A DNA stretch of 25,343 nt from Chara braunii (Eukaryota > Streptophyta > Charophyceae > Charales > Characeae): assembly GCA_003427395.1 (NCBI GenBank), contig BFEA01000267.1, positions 625,210 through 650,552 on the forward strand, in the 5' to 3' direction. Under the pieces are notes generated by a model. That model had not been told where the DNA came from. It saw only the letters and a list, made by a program, of their open reading frames with translations, and searched no databases. Shown here piece by piece: positions 1 to 9,502 of the stretch. Positions within the stretch are counted from its first letter, which is position 1, and every line of letters starts with the position of its first letter. Made by a program: the position numbers and the translations under genes.

Positions 1-28
1 CCGGGATTGAGGCTTTGCCTGGCGGGCC

Positions 29-82
29 GCTCCGTCTATTGGTGGGGAGCCTCACCTGCTGGGAACCGGGCCCAGCGTCCCA
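29..82 (-). repeat. 3' hairpin module, copy A (both hairpins)
   Basis: Read on the minus strand this holds two adjacent potential hairpins. The first has stem GCTGGG/CCCAGC around a 7-nt loop CCCGGTT and is preceded by GGGAC. The second has stem GCTCC/GGAGC around a loop containing CCCACCAATAG. The same module recurs at nine other places in the window, usually just before a poly(A). Here no poly(A) follows within the visible 28 bases, so the tail is lost or lies outside the window. Confidence 0.75.
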
Positions 83-129
83 TGAATACATCTGTCCAAA
101 ACAGTACATCCTTGAGGAGGACGCCCTTG

Positions 130-154
130 GGCTGGAAACCGGGTCCAGCGACCC
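130..154 (-). repeat. 3' hairpin module, copy B (first hairpin only)
   Basis: On the minus strand it reads as the first hairpin with stem GCTGGA/TCCAGC and loop CCCGGTT. Relative to copy A both stem partners have changed (G-C to A-T), which keeps the pairing. The second hairpin is absent. Confidence 0.65.
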
Positions 155-300
155 AAATCTAACTTTACTCTTCCCACCTAACCTGCAGCACCTTCGGGTA
201 CTGGGGGGAGAACCACCAGGGGGCACCAGTGGAATCTCCCTCCCTCCCCTAGCTCCTGCCCTCCACCTACTAACCTCACGGTTTCCCGTGTCCCATATAC

Positions 301-357
301 CGAAATTAGAATATCTGAGCAAAGTGAGGATTGTGGGACCAAAATTAGAATATCTGA
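301..357. repeat. short direct repeat, 17 bases twice
   Basis: AAATTAGAATATCTGAG occurs at about 302-318 and again at about 341-357, separated by about 22 bases. It lies in noncoding DNA between module copies. No function is visible. Confidence 0.6.
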
Positions 358-482
358 GGGATTGACTAAGCAGGCTAAAAAGAACTAAGGGAACTAAAAG
401 AACTAAAGAATAAGCCATCCCATAACTCTCCAGCATCCCTTATCCCAACTACTTTTCCAAGCTCTTCCAAACCAAACTGACA

Positions 483-590
483 ATGTATTGAAGAGGACAG
501 AGACAAGCAGGGATAGCACCAGTACTGAACATGCATTGAAGAGGACAGGGATAGGCAGGGATATGGGGGGGGGGCACCAGTGAAGTTTAC
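483..590. repeat. 48-bp tandem duplication
   Basis: Two copies of a unit beginning ATGTATTGAAGAGGACAG (483) and ATGCATTGAAGAGGACAG (531) follow one another with a period of 48. The second contains a G10 run. Both end near CACCAGT...CTGAAC. The repeat leads directly into hairpin-module copy C. Confidence 0.7.
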
Positions 591-594
591 TGAA

Positions 595-640
595 CCTGCT
601 GGGAACCTCCTGGAAACCTGCTGGAAACCGGGTCCAGCCA
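595..640 (-). repeat. 3' hairpin module copy C with a triplicated arm
   Basis: On the plus strand three near-identical 11-12-mers (CCTGCTGGGAA, CCTCCTGGAAA, CCTGCTGGAAA) run in tandem at about 595-627. They are followed by CCGGGTCCAGC, which completes the hairpin. On the minus strand the stem is GCTGGA/TCCAGC. One arm of the module has therefore been amplified locally. Confidence 0.6.
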
Positions 641-666
641 CCAACGTCCCTCAGTCGCTACCTATC

Positions 667-679
667 TTTTTTTTTTTTT
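667..679 (-). repeat. poly(A) tail of LINE copy 1 (T13 on plus)
   Basis: T13 lies downstream, in minus-strand sense, of the LINE copy 1 ORF2 end. Between ORF2 and the run is a degraded module remnant at about 721-741 (CCCGGCTTTCAGCAGG on minus). CGCTACCTAT occurs on both sides of the run (655-664 and 699-708), so local slippage or a short target duplication confuses the exact element end. Confidence 0.5.
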
Positions 680-739
680 AAGCACGACCACTACCTATCG
701 CTACCTATAAAGCCTGCTTCGCCTGCTGAAAGCCGGGTC

Positions 740-1669
740 TCATGCAACTGGTAGTATTTCGGCCAAGGCCAGCAGGTGGGGTGGGAAGGGATCTGCGAAG
801 TCCTGAGCAGGTCGTAGCACGGTGCCGGGATCAATTGTGGTCCAATCGTGAAATATCAGCTGGTAGTCTCTTACTATCTCTGTCCGGGGTTCTCCCTGCG
901 CTTCCCTTTCAGGTTGACGGCCGGTCCATGACACCTTGGCCACCCATCCCTCTCTCTCTCCGCCTAGCCAGTCCTTGCTAAACGTGGAGATGATCCTGTT
1001 CATGTCCTCCCAGGTATTCATCGAGTCGAGCTTATCTTTAACTGTCTTCCATTGGGCCGCTATCCTGTGCTGGACCAGTGTCCGGATTTGGTCTAGGGCC
1101 TCACCGTCTTCCACCCTCGCCCCTTTTATCTCAAGACAGCATCTTCTCCACCATATAGTCCACAGGATACTCTGTCTGCCTAGGCTGAACATATTTTCCT
1201 CGAATGTCTTCCCCCTGGTTGGAGGGTAATACCCTAAGAGAAGGGTCCTCCAGTCCCATGGCCAGACTGCCCCAGGAACTATGTGACGCCAAATCCTGTC
1301 CCAGCTTCTTCATAATAGCACTGATGCGGGGCATTGGAGGAATATATGTTCGATGGTCTCAACCCTCTTTCTCCCTGGGTAGCTCAGGAGGCATTTATGG
1401 CACCACGGAAGCGCCTTCCCTTGTTGTTCCAGGTAGGTATGGTCTATCAGCCAATCGTTTGTTGGTAGGCACCTGTGCTCAATCTGCCACTGGAGGGCAG
1501 AATTTTTAGCGGGTCTTCTGTTATAGTGTGCAAACCACCGGATGGGTTTTAGGAGACTGCGGTCTATATTGAGGTGACGATACCATCTGTCTTCAACACG
1601 GTCGCGTAATCTGCGTTTGGGTTTGAGCATCCGGTAAGCAGATTTAGATTTTAATTTGCATAGTGCCAA
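740..1669 (-). pseudogene. ORF2 C-terminal zf-RVT-like knuckle and tail, copy 1
   Basis: LQWQIEHRCLPTNDWLIDH leads to WCHKC and then ETIEHIFLQC, a CX2C...HX4C arrangement as in the zf-RVT domain found at the end of many LINE ORF2 proteins. After frameshifts, the tail resumes (1192-740) with WTIWWRRCCLEIKGARV, AAQW, WLGGEREG, LIFHDWTTIDP and FADPFPP. The same tail occurs in three further copies in this window. The knuckle probably binds nucleic acid, by family analogy. Confidence 0.78.
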
Positions 1670-1714
1670 CGCTTTTGCCTCTCCCTTCTTGGTTGGGATA
1701 TTCAGGGTCCATTG

Positions 1715-2707
1715 TCACTCGACAGGGTCCAGGGGGAGGTCCTCGATTGGAGTCATTGGGCGATACACCCTCTGGCGATCTCCCTCCGTAATGACCCTGA
1801 TACGATAAACTTCCCTTTGGTCCATCCGTATGAAGGGTTGTTGGTTACAACGCAGTCTGTCATCCTTTAGAATGGAGAAGGTTTCAACTAGCACGTGTGT
1901 GTGGTCTGTGAGATGTATGTATCCTACCTCCCGCTCGTGGTCAGGCAGTCCTACCCAGTCATCTTCCTTTACATAGGGGTCTCTTCTAAGAGTGGCGTAC
2001 CAGTCGAGGGGGAAGCTGTCAATCAGCTCATGAAGTGCCCTTTCAGTGAGGCGGCAATATCGCAGAGTTGTTCGTAGTCTCTCCACACTCTTCCAATTCC
2101 TTGCCTCTGTGTCCCAGAGGTCCCCAACCCTCCATACACCGTGTTTCACCCAGCCCTTCCATGGTGAGTCTGACGCGCACCGTACACACCCTTCGGAATC
2201 CGATATTAAGCGGTTTCCGAATAGGGGTTGCCTAAAGATTTCTTCCCACCTCTCTTGAACAGGTCGGTTGGGGAGGGGGAGCTTTCTCCATGTACGTATG
2301 AGACGCACCCAGTATCTGTCGGTAGGGTCCCCATTGCTGTACCTCCTGGGTAACCTCCAGTACCTGTCTTCCAACCATACACAGGGATAAATTTCAGGTG
2401 GAGATTCCGGGGCAAGGTCAAAGATTTGTGTCAGGGCAAGGGGGACCCATGGGGAGTCTAGTGAGAAGATGATAAGCTGAAGCCAACGAATCGAGAGGGT
2501 CTGGAATTGTGTGGTCGGGTCCACAATTCCTAGACCGCCTTTATTCTTGGGTTGGATCAATGAGTTCCACGCTACTCGGCTTATGGCGGGGGTGATGTTG
2601 CTATCACCTCTCCACAGGAAGACCACCAGCTGTTGTTTCAATGCCTTAAGTCCTCCATTACTCATAGGCCACAAAATGTCCTTATACCACAGTGTGGCCA
2701 GGATCAC
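1715..2707 (-). pseudogene. ORF2 thumb/connector region, LINE copy 1
   Basis: This 330-codon open stretch is the longest in copy 1. It begins just after the RT fingers-palm and aligns with 18650-17545 of copy 4 and with 10500-9528 of copy 2. Shared landmarks are NNVILATLWYKD, SRVAWNSLIQPKNKGGLGILDP-like text, WLEDRYWRLPR, W(R)KLPLPNRP and LRYCRLTERALHELI. It ends in a TGA at 1715-1717, where copy 2 reads Trp (DPFEWQW). No enzyme activity is assigned to this part. In other LINEs the region helps bind RNA and target DNA. Confidence 0.75.
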
Positions 2708-2791
2708 ATTATTGACGACAAGTGCCCGCCCAAAGATGGATGTGCGCTTATTGTTCCATTTTTTAAATTTAATCTGTGTCGGTCCTGTCAG

Positions 2792-4256
2792 TCACTCGTC
2801 GTTCGATGCTGACCTTCCCTTAGCAGTGATCAGTGCCCCTAGAATTCTCATGGGGTCCTCAGGGGGGAGCCATGTGATCCGCGGGTTTTTTGGAGGTCCG
2901 CCCCCTTGGTGATGCATCCACCATCCCACAGTCTTTTGTCCCCAATTTACAGTCATGTGCGACAGGCGGCAGCATTTGTTCATAAGGTGCAGGATTTCTT
3001 CCATGTTAGCCTCGGTTGCTTCTACTATTATGGTAAGGTCATCGGCAAACAAGGAGCAGATAGGTATTGCCTCTTCCGGGATATTCGCTATCTTAATGAG
3101 TGTGAGGTCTTTGTTCTGTCGCAGATTAGCTGATAGAGCTTCCATAATTACCAAGAAGAGATAGGGGGGATTGGGGTCCCCTTGTCTCACTGACCGTTGG
3201 AGTTCAAATGGGGGTGCCACAGACCAATTGACCTGAACACAGGTTGTGGCATTATTATGGAGGATGTTGACCCAGAGCCGGAAGGCGGGTCCGAAGTTCA
3301 TTTTTTCCAAGCACATGTCTAGAAATTCCCGGTCCACGTGGTTATGTGCTTTTTCGAAGTCTATAAATATAATGGCCGCATTTGCGTGTTTTTGGCGCGC
3401 CAATTGGACCACGTCATTAACCAGCAGAATATTTTCTTGGATATTCTTGTCGGACATAAAACCCGTTTAGGCTGGGTGAATGACATCCTCCAATATTGTC
3501 GCCATGCGGTTGGCTAGTGCCTTGGAATGCATTTTATATACCAGTGTGAGTAGCGTAATAGGTCTGTAATTTCTGATGTTCATTTTATTGTCTTTTTTAT
3601 ATAGGAGGGATAAGTTAAACACTCCTTTCCCTACAGTATCCCCTATCTCCCCGGTTTCTCAAACTTTCTGGTAATACTCCCCAAGGTCGGTACTGAGATC
3701 CGTCCACATGGTTTCCCAAAATGTTTTGGGGAAGCTGTCGATACCAGGGGTCTTTTCTTGCTTCATTTGGAGGAGCGCTATCCATATTTCTTCTTTGGTC
3801 AGCTCTGTCTCTAGTTTGTCTCGCTGTTGAAGAGAGATATGTCGGTCCATCGGGAGTAGGAAGTCCTGTATTTCCCGTATCCTTTCTTCCCCGGGCGGGG
3901 AGAGGACTTGGGAGGTGTATAGCTGTTTGAAGAACTTCCTGGTGATTAATGTGCAGTGGGCCGTGTCAGTGGCATTGATGGTGTTGTCATCAGGGTCGAA
4001 AAAAGCTTCGATGACTGTTCGCCGTACTCGTGCGGTGACCATGGAGAAAAAAATGAGTGTTCATGGAGGCCTCGTAGGTAAGTTTAGCCATTTTCCCTCT
4101 GATTCGGATTCCTTGCCATCTATGTTGTGCATATTGTAGGAGACGGTCTTTGGTGTTTTGGATAGAGTCTATGAGATGCAGTGATTCCTGTGCGGAGGTG
4201 AGGTGTTGTGACTCTGCCTGTTTTTCCAGGGTTATTAGTTTGTTGTGGGTGGTCAT
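2792..4256 (-). pseudogene. reverse transcriptase domain, LINE copy 1
   Basis: RT motifs appear in order: TPGIDSFPKTFWETMW, then NYRPITLL (about 3570), FIDFEKAHNHVD (motif A, first catalytic Asp), RSVRQGDPNPP (motif B), SLFADDLTI (motif C, FADD codons at 3038-3049) and VNWGQKT (motif D). This is the polymerase of a non-LTR element. The FADD box with RQGDP is the usual LINE arrangement. The domain is split by a frameshift near 4045, and by TAA near 3465. The catalytic Asp residues themselves are preserved. Confidence 0.9.
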
Positions 4257-4394
4257 TTCAAGTTGTTGTCAAAGAGCCGCTTTAGCTTTGGAGAAGTCCT
4301 TGCATTTTCTGGCCAGAAACACAAGGCCGTTGTTGAACCATTCGTGGTGGGACTCAAAAAGGTGCTTTTGCTGGCGCCAGAATTCCCATTCGTA

Positions 4395-5301
4395 TCTTAT
4401 CATTTATGAGAATGATAAGTCCTTAAGCAGGGAGGTATTTAATTTATAGAAATCTGATCCTTGATCCGGCCTTTTTCTCATTGTTAGTATTATCCCGGGT
4501 GCAAGTTGCGTGGTCGAGGCCCGGGTGCGAGCTGCGTGGGAGGATCATTGCTCATCGCAGGGCTCCCTCCAAGTCATTGGACAGTAGGATAAGATCGATT
4601 CAAGATTTGGATAGGCGGGTCGGGTAGCCGTCCTGAATGCACGTGAAGGCCCGTACTTAGGGATGCAAGCGTCGGAATGCATCGAAGACTGAGAAAGTCT
4701 TACAGAGGCCTGCTAACATTTGCTCGTCCTCCAGTGCTGCAAAGAAGGGTGATTCTTGGGGGTTCCATCTGTACAGGCCCTTGTCCGGGGTCGCATTGAA
4801 GTCTCCTGCTATTATTAGCGGGATACCTTCCGGGACTTGTGTACCAATTTTCCTCAAGAACTCCCTCCTTTCCTCCACAGAGTTGGGTAAGTAGATACAA
4901 AGGATACAGAGAAGTTAACATTCCCAGGGCGAGGCCCAGCGCCCTTCCACCTCGTCCACAACCCAGTGAACATGTTGGAACCTAGAGTCAGGGGGGATCC
5001 AAATTACCACCCATGCGGATCCTAGTCTCGGCGCGTGGCCTGTAATGGCCGTATGAGGCCATATTAGCTTATGGGCCCTGTTATGGTCAGGGTTGTTTTG
5101 TAGATGAGTTTCTTGTATGCAGATCACGTCCGGCCAACGTCTGCCTCCTATTCCTCTCAATTGGTCCCAGATGGCTTGACACTTTTTTGGTCTACTCGAT
5201 GCCGAGCCATTGACATTAATAGAACGCAGGTCTAGGTCGGCTGAGTCGACGAATTTTTTCCATGCCGCGTTCCTACAGTATAACATACTGAGGTCGTTCA
5301 T
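4395..5301 (-). pseudogene. APE-like endonuclease domain, LINE copy 1
   Basis: The first part of ORF2 contains the family signatures: LRSINVNG near the N-terminus (metal-site Asn), DVICIQETHL with the catalytic Glu, IAGDFNATPD with the catalytic Asp and Asn, and a decayed ID(L)ILLSN...LDHA region at about 4600-4510. This fold cuts one target strand to prime reverse transcription. The stretch after CYGPN is shortened, with a TAA near 4912, and the part after 4657 is full of stops. One of these is TGA where copy 4 has Arg before IDVILLSN. Confidence 0.8.
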
Positions 5302-5336
5302 TGCTCAGTGTCTGCCCCCCTGTCTGCCCCCTTGTC

Positions 5337-5720
5337 TCATAATGGATGCCAATGTCTGACGTCCCATCTATCCAAATGTGGAATTCGTTTTCGCACTATC
5401 CGGCATAGGCATTTACATATATCATCCTCGGACCAGTAATCGCCAACTTTTATTTTTGCGCATTGAAGGTCCAGGAGGGCGTTGTGGCTGTACCATCCCA
5501 GATTGGCGGATTTGTTGGGTTCAAAGAGCAGGTAGAGGTCGTTCCTGGCCATCTACTCATCACAGGCGCCAAATCTCGTGCCAAATCTCATACCTGCTGT
5601 AGCCCCGGGGGCGAAGTGCTTGGGGATGAAGGCGAACATTTGGTTGGTGAAGACCCTATCGCTCTCCTTGCTGTTACCTTCTTGGGGCGAGAACTCCCAC
5701 CCTTGTAGGGGATCAAGAAG
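5337..5720 (-). pseudogene. LINE ORF1, C-terminal domain fragment (copy 1)
   Basis: The open frame covers 5337-5552 and continues upstream through one stop to about 5720. It holds the motif KIKVGDYWSEDD, matching KIKVGDFWSEID at the same place near the end of ORF1 in LINE copy 4. The upstream part, with PKHFAPG, also aligns with QKQFPPG of copy 4. The segment sits about 35 bases before the ORF2 start, the expected ORF1-ORF2 order. I know no named domain for it. The function is presumably in the ORF1 ribonucleoprotein, which is inference from position. The element is truncated upstream of this point. Confidence 0.65.
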
Positions 5721-5725
5721 ATATC

Positions 5726-6104
5726 AGGACAGTAGACTGAGGAAGACCTGCCAGCATTGATTACACTATCCTCCTAGGAATGAACTGTGCAGGTTGTTGA
5801 GAGGAGAGGAGAATACCTCTTCGCCCTGTACCAGGGGCCAGATATCTACTTCTGGAAATTAGCACCTCCCTCCCCCTTCATGCCTGATCTGATTTTTGGG
5901 GCTGTGACTGCAGTGTACGAGAGGACTATGCCCTGGGTAGCCAGGGGATTAACTAAGAAGGCGTTCTTGGGAGACTGCTCCCTTATGTTGTTTCTGCCTA
6001 AGGGTACCTCTTCTACAGGGCGCCTGATCAGCCTAAAAAATCTAGTGCCCTTTAGAACAGCTACAATACAACTTGTTTTTTACCCCTGCCCAAACCATTG
6101 CATA
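5726..6104. other. unassigned DNA between LINE copies 1 and 2
   Basis: I see no LINE alignment here. On the plus strand one frame is open from 5784 to 6371. It has no ATG at its beginning and its second half runs antisense through LINE copy 2. The first 100 codons (about 5787-6090) have ordinary amino-acid composition but match nothing I recognise. It could be an exon remnant, an unrecognised repeat or chance. Confidence 0.4.
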
Positions 6105-7274
6105 TCAACAATTGCTGTGGCTGCCAGGGGGAAACATATCTGGAAATTCTCCTGGACTCTTCATCGGGATGTCGAGATTGACTTGAAGCCATTCGTGGAA
6201 AACGAGTTTGCTGTTCTTTGTGAACTCGACGCCTCCCCCTTCATTCGCTCCTTCCCCCAAATAAGCAATGTGTGCCATCCTGCCTCCCCTTTCCCCTCCA
6301 AGCCAGTCTACGCAAAAATTTCTGATTTCTTTTGTAATGCTTTTTGTGTTAAATGCTTTATCTTTTCTTGAACTTTTTTCCATTGCACTCTTAATCTGTT
6401 TCTATGAATTGCCTGACAATTCATAGAAACAAAATTAAGAGTGCAATGGAAAAAAATGCAGGAAACGATAAAGCATTTGACACAGAAAGCAGACATTACA
6501 AAAGAAATATGAATTGTCTGACAATTTTCGCCGCTTCCCCTTCCCCCAACTTGGCCCCTTCTTGGTCGAACACATTTTTTTGTCCATAACATCCAAATCA
6601 TCGTCTTCCTAGCCGTGACAAATAGATTGTTGGTGTAGCCGGGGGCAAGCTGCTTTCCCCATTTTCCTAGTAAGACGGTTTCCCATTTCCATGGTCATTC
6701 CTCCTCCGTGCCCAGTTGGGACCAAATGCGATCCCATCAGCGCCACATTATTACCGCCCCTGGACACTGGAGGAAGATGTGTTCTATTGATTCACACACT
6801 TTGCGGCTCGGGAATCCTGCATAGCATGATTTGCACCATGGAAGAGTCTCCCCTTTCTGTTCCAGGTTGGTTCTGTCAATGATCCAGTTGTTGGTGGGGA
6901 GACATTTATAAGTGATCTGCAGGGCGGCAAATTTTGTCGGTCTCTCCTTTACCTCTTTAAAGCACTTCATTCCTTTTATCTGGTTGTCACCTAAATTTAA
7001 GTGTTTTTTTCATCTCTCTTACGACTGTCTTCACATCTACCTTAGGTCTGATCATCCTGTAAGTGTTCTTTACCGTCAGGCCAATGAGCTTTACTTTCTG
7101 ACCGGATTGGCCTCTCTCCCATTGCCATTCAAACGGGTCTAGGGCTAGAATGGACAGGAGGACTTCCGGGCGAAACGCTTGTCATTCTGTTCTGCATCCC
7201 TAAGACTTTTTGTTTCTGCAGTACCCGGATTCGATACATGTTGGCTTTCTCGCGCCACAGGACTGCATCCGGAC
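6105..7274 (-). pseudogene. LINE copy 2, ORF2 C-terminal part
   Basis: In minus-strand order this reads MYRIRVLQKQK, LDPFEWQWERG, YRMIRPK, then a zf-RVT-like knuckle (CLPTNNWIIDRTNLEQ, WCKSC, SIEHIFLQC, about 6970-6760), WMLWTKKC, VQWKKVQEKIK, WLGGERGGRM, LVFHEW and FPDMFPP. Each piece matches LINE copies 1 and 4 in the same order. Frameshifts and stops are frequent. It begins abruptly at 7274 where the poly(T) of another insertion starts, and its upstream continuation appears to lie at 9509-10900. No 3' module or poly(A) is found below 6105, so its own 3' end is missing. Confidence 0.8.
6331..6526. repeat. inverted duplication inside LINE copy 2 ORF2
   Basis: About 82 bases (6331-6412) are repeated in inverted orientation at 6418-6507, with only CCTGA between the arms. 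Identity is about 85% by eye. The centre reads GAATTG-CCTGA-CAATTC. A second near-copy of this centre (GAATTGTCTGACAATT) follows at about 6511-6526. The left arm is the original ORF2 sense sequence (VQWKKVQEKIK on minus); the right arm is an extra reversed copy. Confidence 0.85.
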
Positions 7275-7278
7275 GGTA

Positions 7279-7280
<2 letters not shown>

Positions 7281-7320
<40 letters not shown>
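7281..7320 (-). repeat. poly(A) tail of the 2.2 kb insertion (T40 on plus)
   Basis: An uninterrupted T40 follows the plus-strand GGTACC at 7275-7280. On the minus strand it is the poly(A) tail directly after the double-hairpin 3' module. It marks the 3' end of the insertion that splits LINE copy 2. Confidence 0.85.
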
Positions 7321-7324
<4 letters not shown>

Positions 7325-7327
7325 CAA

Positions 7328-7381
7328 GCTCCATCTATTGGTGGGGAGCAGCACCTGCTGGAAAACGGGTCCAGCGTCCTA
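7328..7381 (-). repeat. 3' hairpin module, copy E (both hairpins)
   Basis: On the minus strand the first hairpin has stem GCTGGA/TCCAGC and the second has stem GCTCC/GGAGC with loop CCCACCAATAGAT. The poly(A) follows 7 bases after the second hairpin. This is the best-preserved module directly attached to a tail. Confidence 0.85.
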
Positions 7382-7417
7382 TAGATACAACCATATCCTC
7401 CATGATTGGCACAAATT

Positions 7418-7442
7418 GGGAACCGGGCCCATCGTCCCATAA
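7418..7442 (-). repeat. 3' hairpin module, copy F (degraded first hairpin)
   Basis: On minus it reads GGGACGATGGGCCCGGTTCCCAA. Only four stem pairs (TGGG/CCCA) remain. It lies about 40 bases upstream of copy E, so the first hairpin is duplicated in this element. Confidence 0.6.
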
Positions 7443-7589
7443 CGAGTACGTACAGAGAACTTCATAAAACTTCATCACACTTTCAAAAAAATGAAACAAG
7501 GAGCTACTAGAAAACTTTAGCTCGGAACTATTGGAGCTACCTCAAACATGTTTATGACAACTTCATGAAAATTTTTTGAAATGACTCAA

Positions 7590-7712
7590 CTCGGAAAACC
7601 CCCATCGATCCACTTTGCCTCACTCCGGCAAGTCTGACTGCAGCGGAGCCACCATCTCTACTGCTGCTATGCCATACGCCCATCCTTCCAGCTAGCCCCC
7701 TCACTGGTAGGA
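7590..7712 (-). repeat. segment shared with the plus-strand element at 14188-14306
   Basis: On the minus strand GTGAGGGGGCTAGCTGG and GAGATGGTGGCTC follow one another as they do at 14193-14260 on plus. In one frame both read VRGLA(G/S)RM...HSSS(R/G)DGGSAAVR. Identity is high in the first 80 bases and fades toward the module. The two elements thus belong to one family, although no complete open frame surrounds the shared peptide. Confidence 0.7.
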
Positions 7713-7879
7713 CATGTGATAACCCCCCATCTTCTCCCACTCACCTTATTAACTCTTACCGTCGTTTCAGAAGCAAGAGAATAGGCCACAAAGGTACTAC
7801 GATTGTTCCAAAAACTTTGAAAACTCACACACACCCTTCGAACGTGCTCCAAAACTTTCGTACACTTCTGCCACTCTCT

Positions 7880-8600
7880 TCCAGGTCTCACACCCCCACT
7901 TTCTGCTGGGTTACAGGGCAATGCAACTCACCCCAGCTCCGACCAGCGTCGTCCCGGCAACAACCCTTAGTTGTTCCGTGGGAAGCCCCCTCAAGACCTC
8001 CCCAGATCTCTCTACCAGACCTCACGCCCCTGCATCGCAGGTTACAGGGCAACACCCCAAGTCCGGTCAGCGTCGTTCTGGCATCGAACAACTGCAGGTC
8101 TCGAGTACAGCAGTGATGACGCCACGTAAGACGAGTTGGTGGGGATCCCTAAGTCCTAAAACCATCCTAGGACCACTATACACCCAAATCTTTTTAAGAC
8201 CTTCAAAAAATGTTTTAAAAATTTACGAACGGGGGGGCAAAACTAAAACTGACCACTATCCTAGATTCCCCCTTCCAATAGATAGAGCATCTGTCCAAGC
8301 TTTCAGCCCTCGTACCAGAACTCACTTGATCTCATACCCCCTTCTGCTAGGGTAACAGGGCACCACAACCCTCCCCAGTACCGATCAACCTGGGTCTGAC
8401 GGACAGGAAATGCCTTCCTCCCTCGACAGTTTCCGTAGCGGCAAGCCCCTAAACAGGTTACAGGGTCAATGCCCCAGCGCCGGCTATGTTGGACGATCTA
8501 CTTATGCCTTCCACCCTCGGCATAACTTCCCAGGCCTCCAGCTCCCCCAGGGTTACAGAGCAGCAGCTCCAGCACCGGCCTGTGTTGTCCCAGCCTCGTC
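7880..8600. repeat. degenerate repeat, five copies of a GGTTACAGGGCA unit
   Basis: A core close to AGGGTTACAGGGCAAC, followed by CCCCAG(C)...CCG(A/G)(C/T)CAGCGTCG-like text, occurs at 7908, 8039, 8349, 8455 and 8549. The first three are preceded by CCAG(A)(C)CTCAC. Intervals are 131, 310, 106 and 94. The copies are diverged, and one copy or more between 8050 and 8349 may be lost. No coding role is evident. Confidence 0.65.
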
Positions 8601-9502
8601 CTTCTGACTTACTTACTCAAACAAACATCCATTTTTGTTGAAAATCCCCTTACTACCTTCCCTCCTTCAAGCCTAGCTTCCCCCCCCCTTCGGCTCACTG
8701 TGTAGCCCTGGAATTTTCTCCTTCCCTCAAAAAATTCTAACACTGCTCTAAGCAGCCACCCCCTTGCCTTCTCTCCCCACCCGCCAAGACTGATCCGACC
8801 CTAAATCAGTCTGGCTAAGAGACAGCAATCCCCCAATACCGCCTCCCCCCTCCGAGAATAACACCTCCCACCTTGTGAAACCCTCACGGGGGGAGGCTCC
8901 AACCCTCAAGGAAGACACCCCAGGCATACACAGCAAGCCACACTCACCCCCCTTAAGACCAGGAAATTGGAGTTAACAATCCAATTCGAATCAAATTTTA
9001 TCGCACAGTGTTATGATTAGTAATCATAGGATTTGAAAAACCGCAGGAGCTCACTATTAGGCATCGACAATCAGAAAATGAGTTTGTGTCAAAAGCAAGA
9101 AAAAACAGGATCATGCAAGACTACTGCATGACAAAAGTTACGAGAAACTATAAGAAAATCAGGCTTAGATATCCTCAACGGATTTTCGAATCTGATTCCC
9201 AAACCGAGGTTTGAGAAACTCTTAGCGAAGATGTATAGCGCGAAAAAAGTATAAGAAATTATTTTCCAGAAAACACAATTCAGAAAACCTAATTAGGTCA
9301 TCATCATTTGGTAAGCATCAAGATTGAATCAATGGGAATAAAAGATCAATCAGATATTACGAATCGGAATACCCAATGAGATTAGTTCTTTACAAATTGG
9401 AATACCCATGGGATCGAAACAATCCTTTTAAAATCCAGATTAGAAAATCAGGGTTATCCAGGGGTAAATTTTGTGACAATCTATGAAAATCGATAGCAAG
9501 CT
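8601..9502. other. noncoding 5' part of the nested element
   Basis: 8601-8950 is pyrimidine-rich on the plus strand. 8960-9502 switches to AT-rich DNA with short direct similarities such as GGAATACCCA(A/T) at about 9367 and 9400. No open frame resembling a known protein is present. The end of the insertion is placed at 9502 from the GGTACC match and from where LINE ORF2 similarity resumes. Confidence 0.5.

Larger units (their letters stand above)
740..5301 (-). pseudogene. LINE ORF2 polyprotein (endonuclease-RT), copy 1
   Basis: The full-length but broken ORF2 of a LINE starts at a genuine ATG (5299-5301). In order it holds an APE-like endonuclease (about 5301-4400), a linker with HRWQGIRIRGKM (about 4100), reverse transcriptase (about 3900-2790), a long connector (2707-1715), a zf-RVT-like knuckle (1669-1310) and a conserved tail ending in DPFPP (1192-740). 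The protein would nick the target and copy the element RNA at the nick. Breaks include TAA in place of Q before TGF (about 3465), TGA in place of W at about 2790 and at 1715, and frameshifts near 4045 (a short A run) and near 1320. It cannot encode a working enzyme. About 1,500 codons is long for a LINE ORF2. Confidence 0.88.
667..5725 (-). mobile_element. LINE copy 1, 5'-truncated, decayed
   Basis: A minus-strand non-LTR retrotransposon. In element order it has the last part of ORF1, ORF2 with endonuclease, reverse transcriptase, a long connector and a C-terminal knuckle domain, then a short 3' end and poly(A). It is 5'-truncated within ORF1 near 5725, as expected for target-primed reverse transcription. 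Its proteins align along nearly their whole length with LINE copy 4 of this window, yet differ at most positions, so this is another lineage or an old copy. Stops and frameshifts make it inactive. A clean target-site duplication could not be found. Confidence 0.85.
7281..9502 (-). mobile_element. poly(A)-tailed nonautonomous retroelement nested in LINE copy 2
   Basis: The interval lies between two halves of one LINE ORF2, ends in the double-hairpin module plus A40, and is bordered by GGTACC on both sides (7275-7280 and 9503-9508). It encodes no RT or endonuclease. From the 3' end it contains: the module (7328-7440), a segment at 7590-7712 shared with the plus-strand element at 14188-14306, a GC-rich zone with a degenerate repeat (7880-8600), and an AT-rich 5' zone (8960-9502). 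The common interpretation is a nonautonomous element moved by a LINE. It could also be two insertions that merged, since the composition changes near 8950. Confidence 0.6.

Noticed and set aside
655-708. Target-site duplication for LINE copy 1
   Set aside because: CGCTACCTAT occurs on both sides of the T13 run, but both copies are at the same end of the element, so it is a local repeat and not a flanking duplication.
7129-7467. Frames with poly-Lys or poly-Phe
   Set aside because: They cross the T40 run, which is a retroelement tail.
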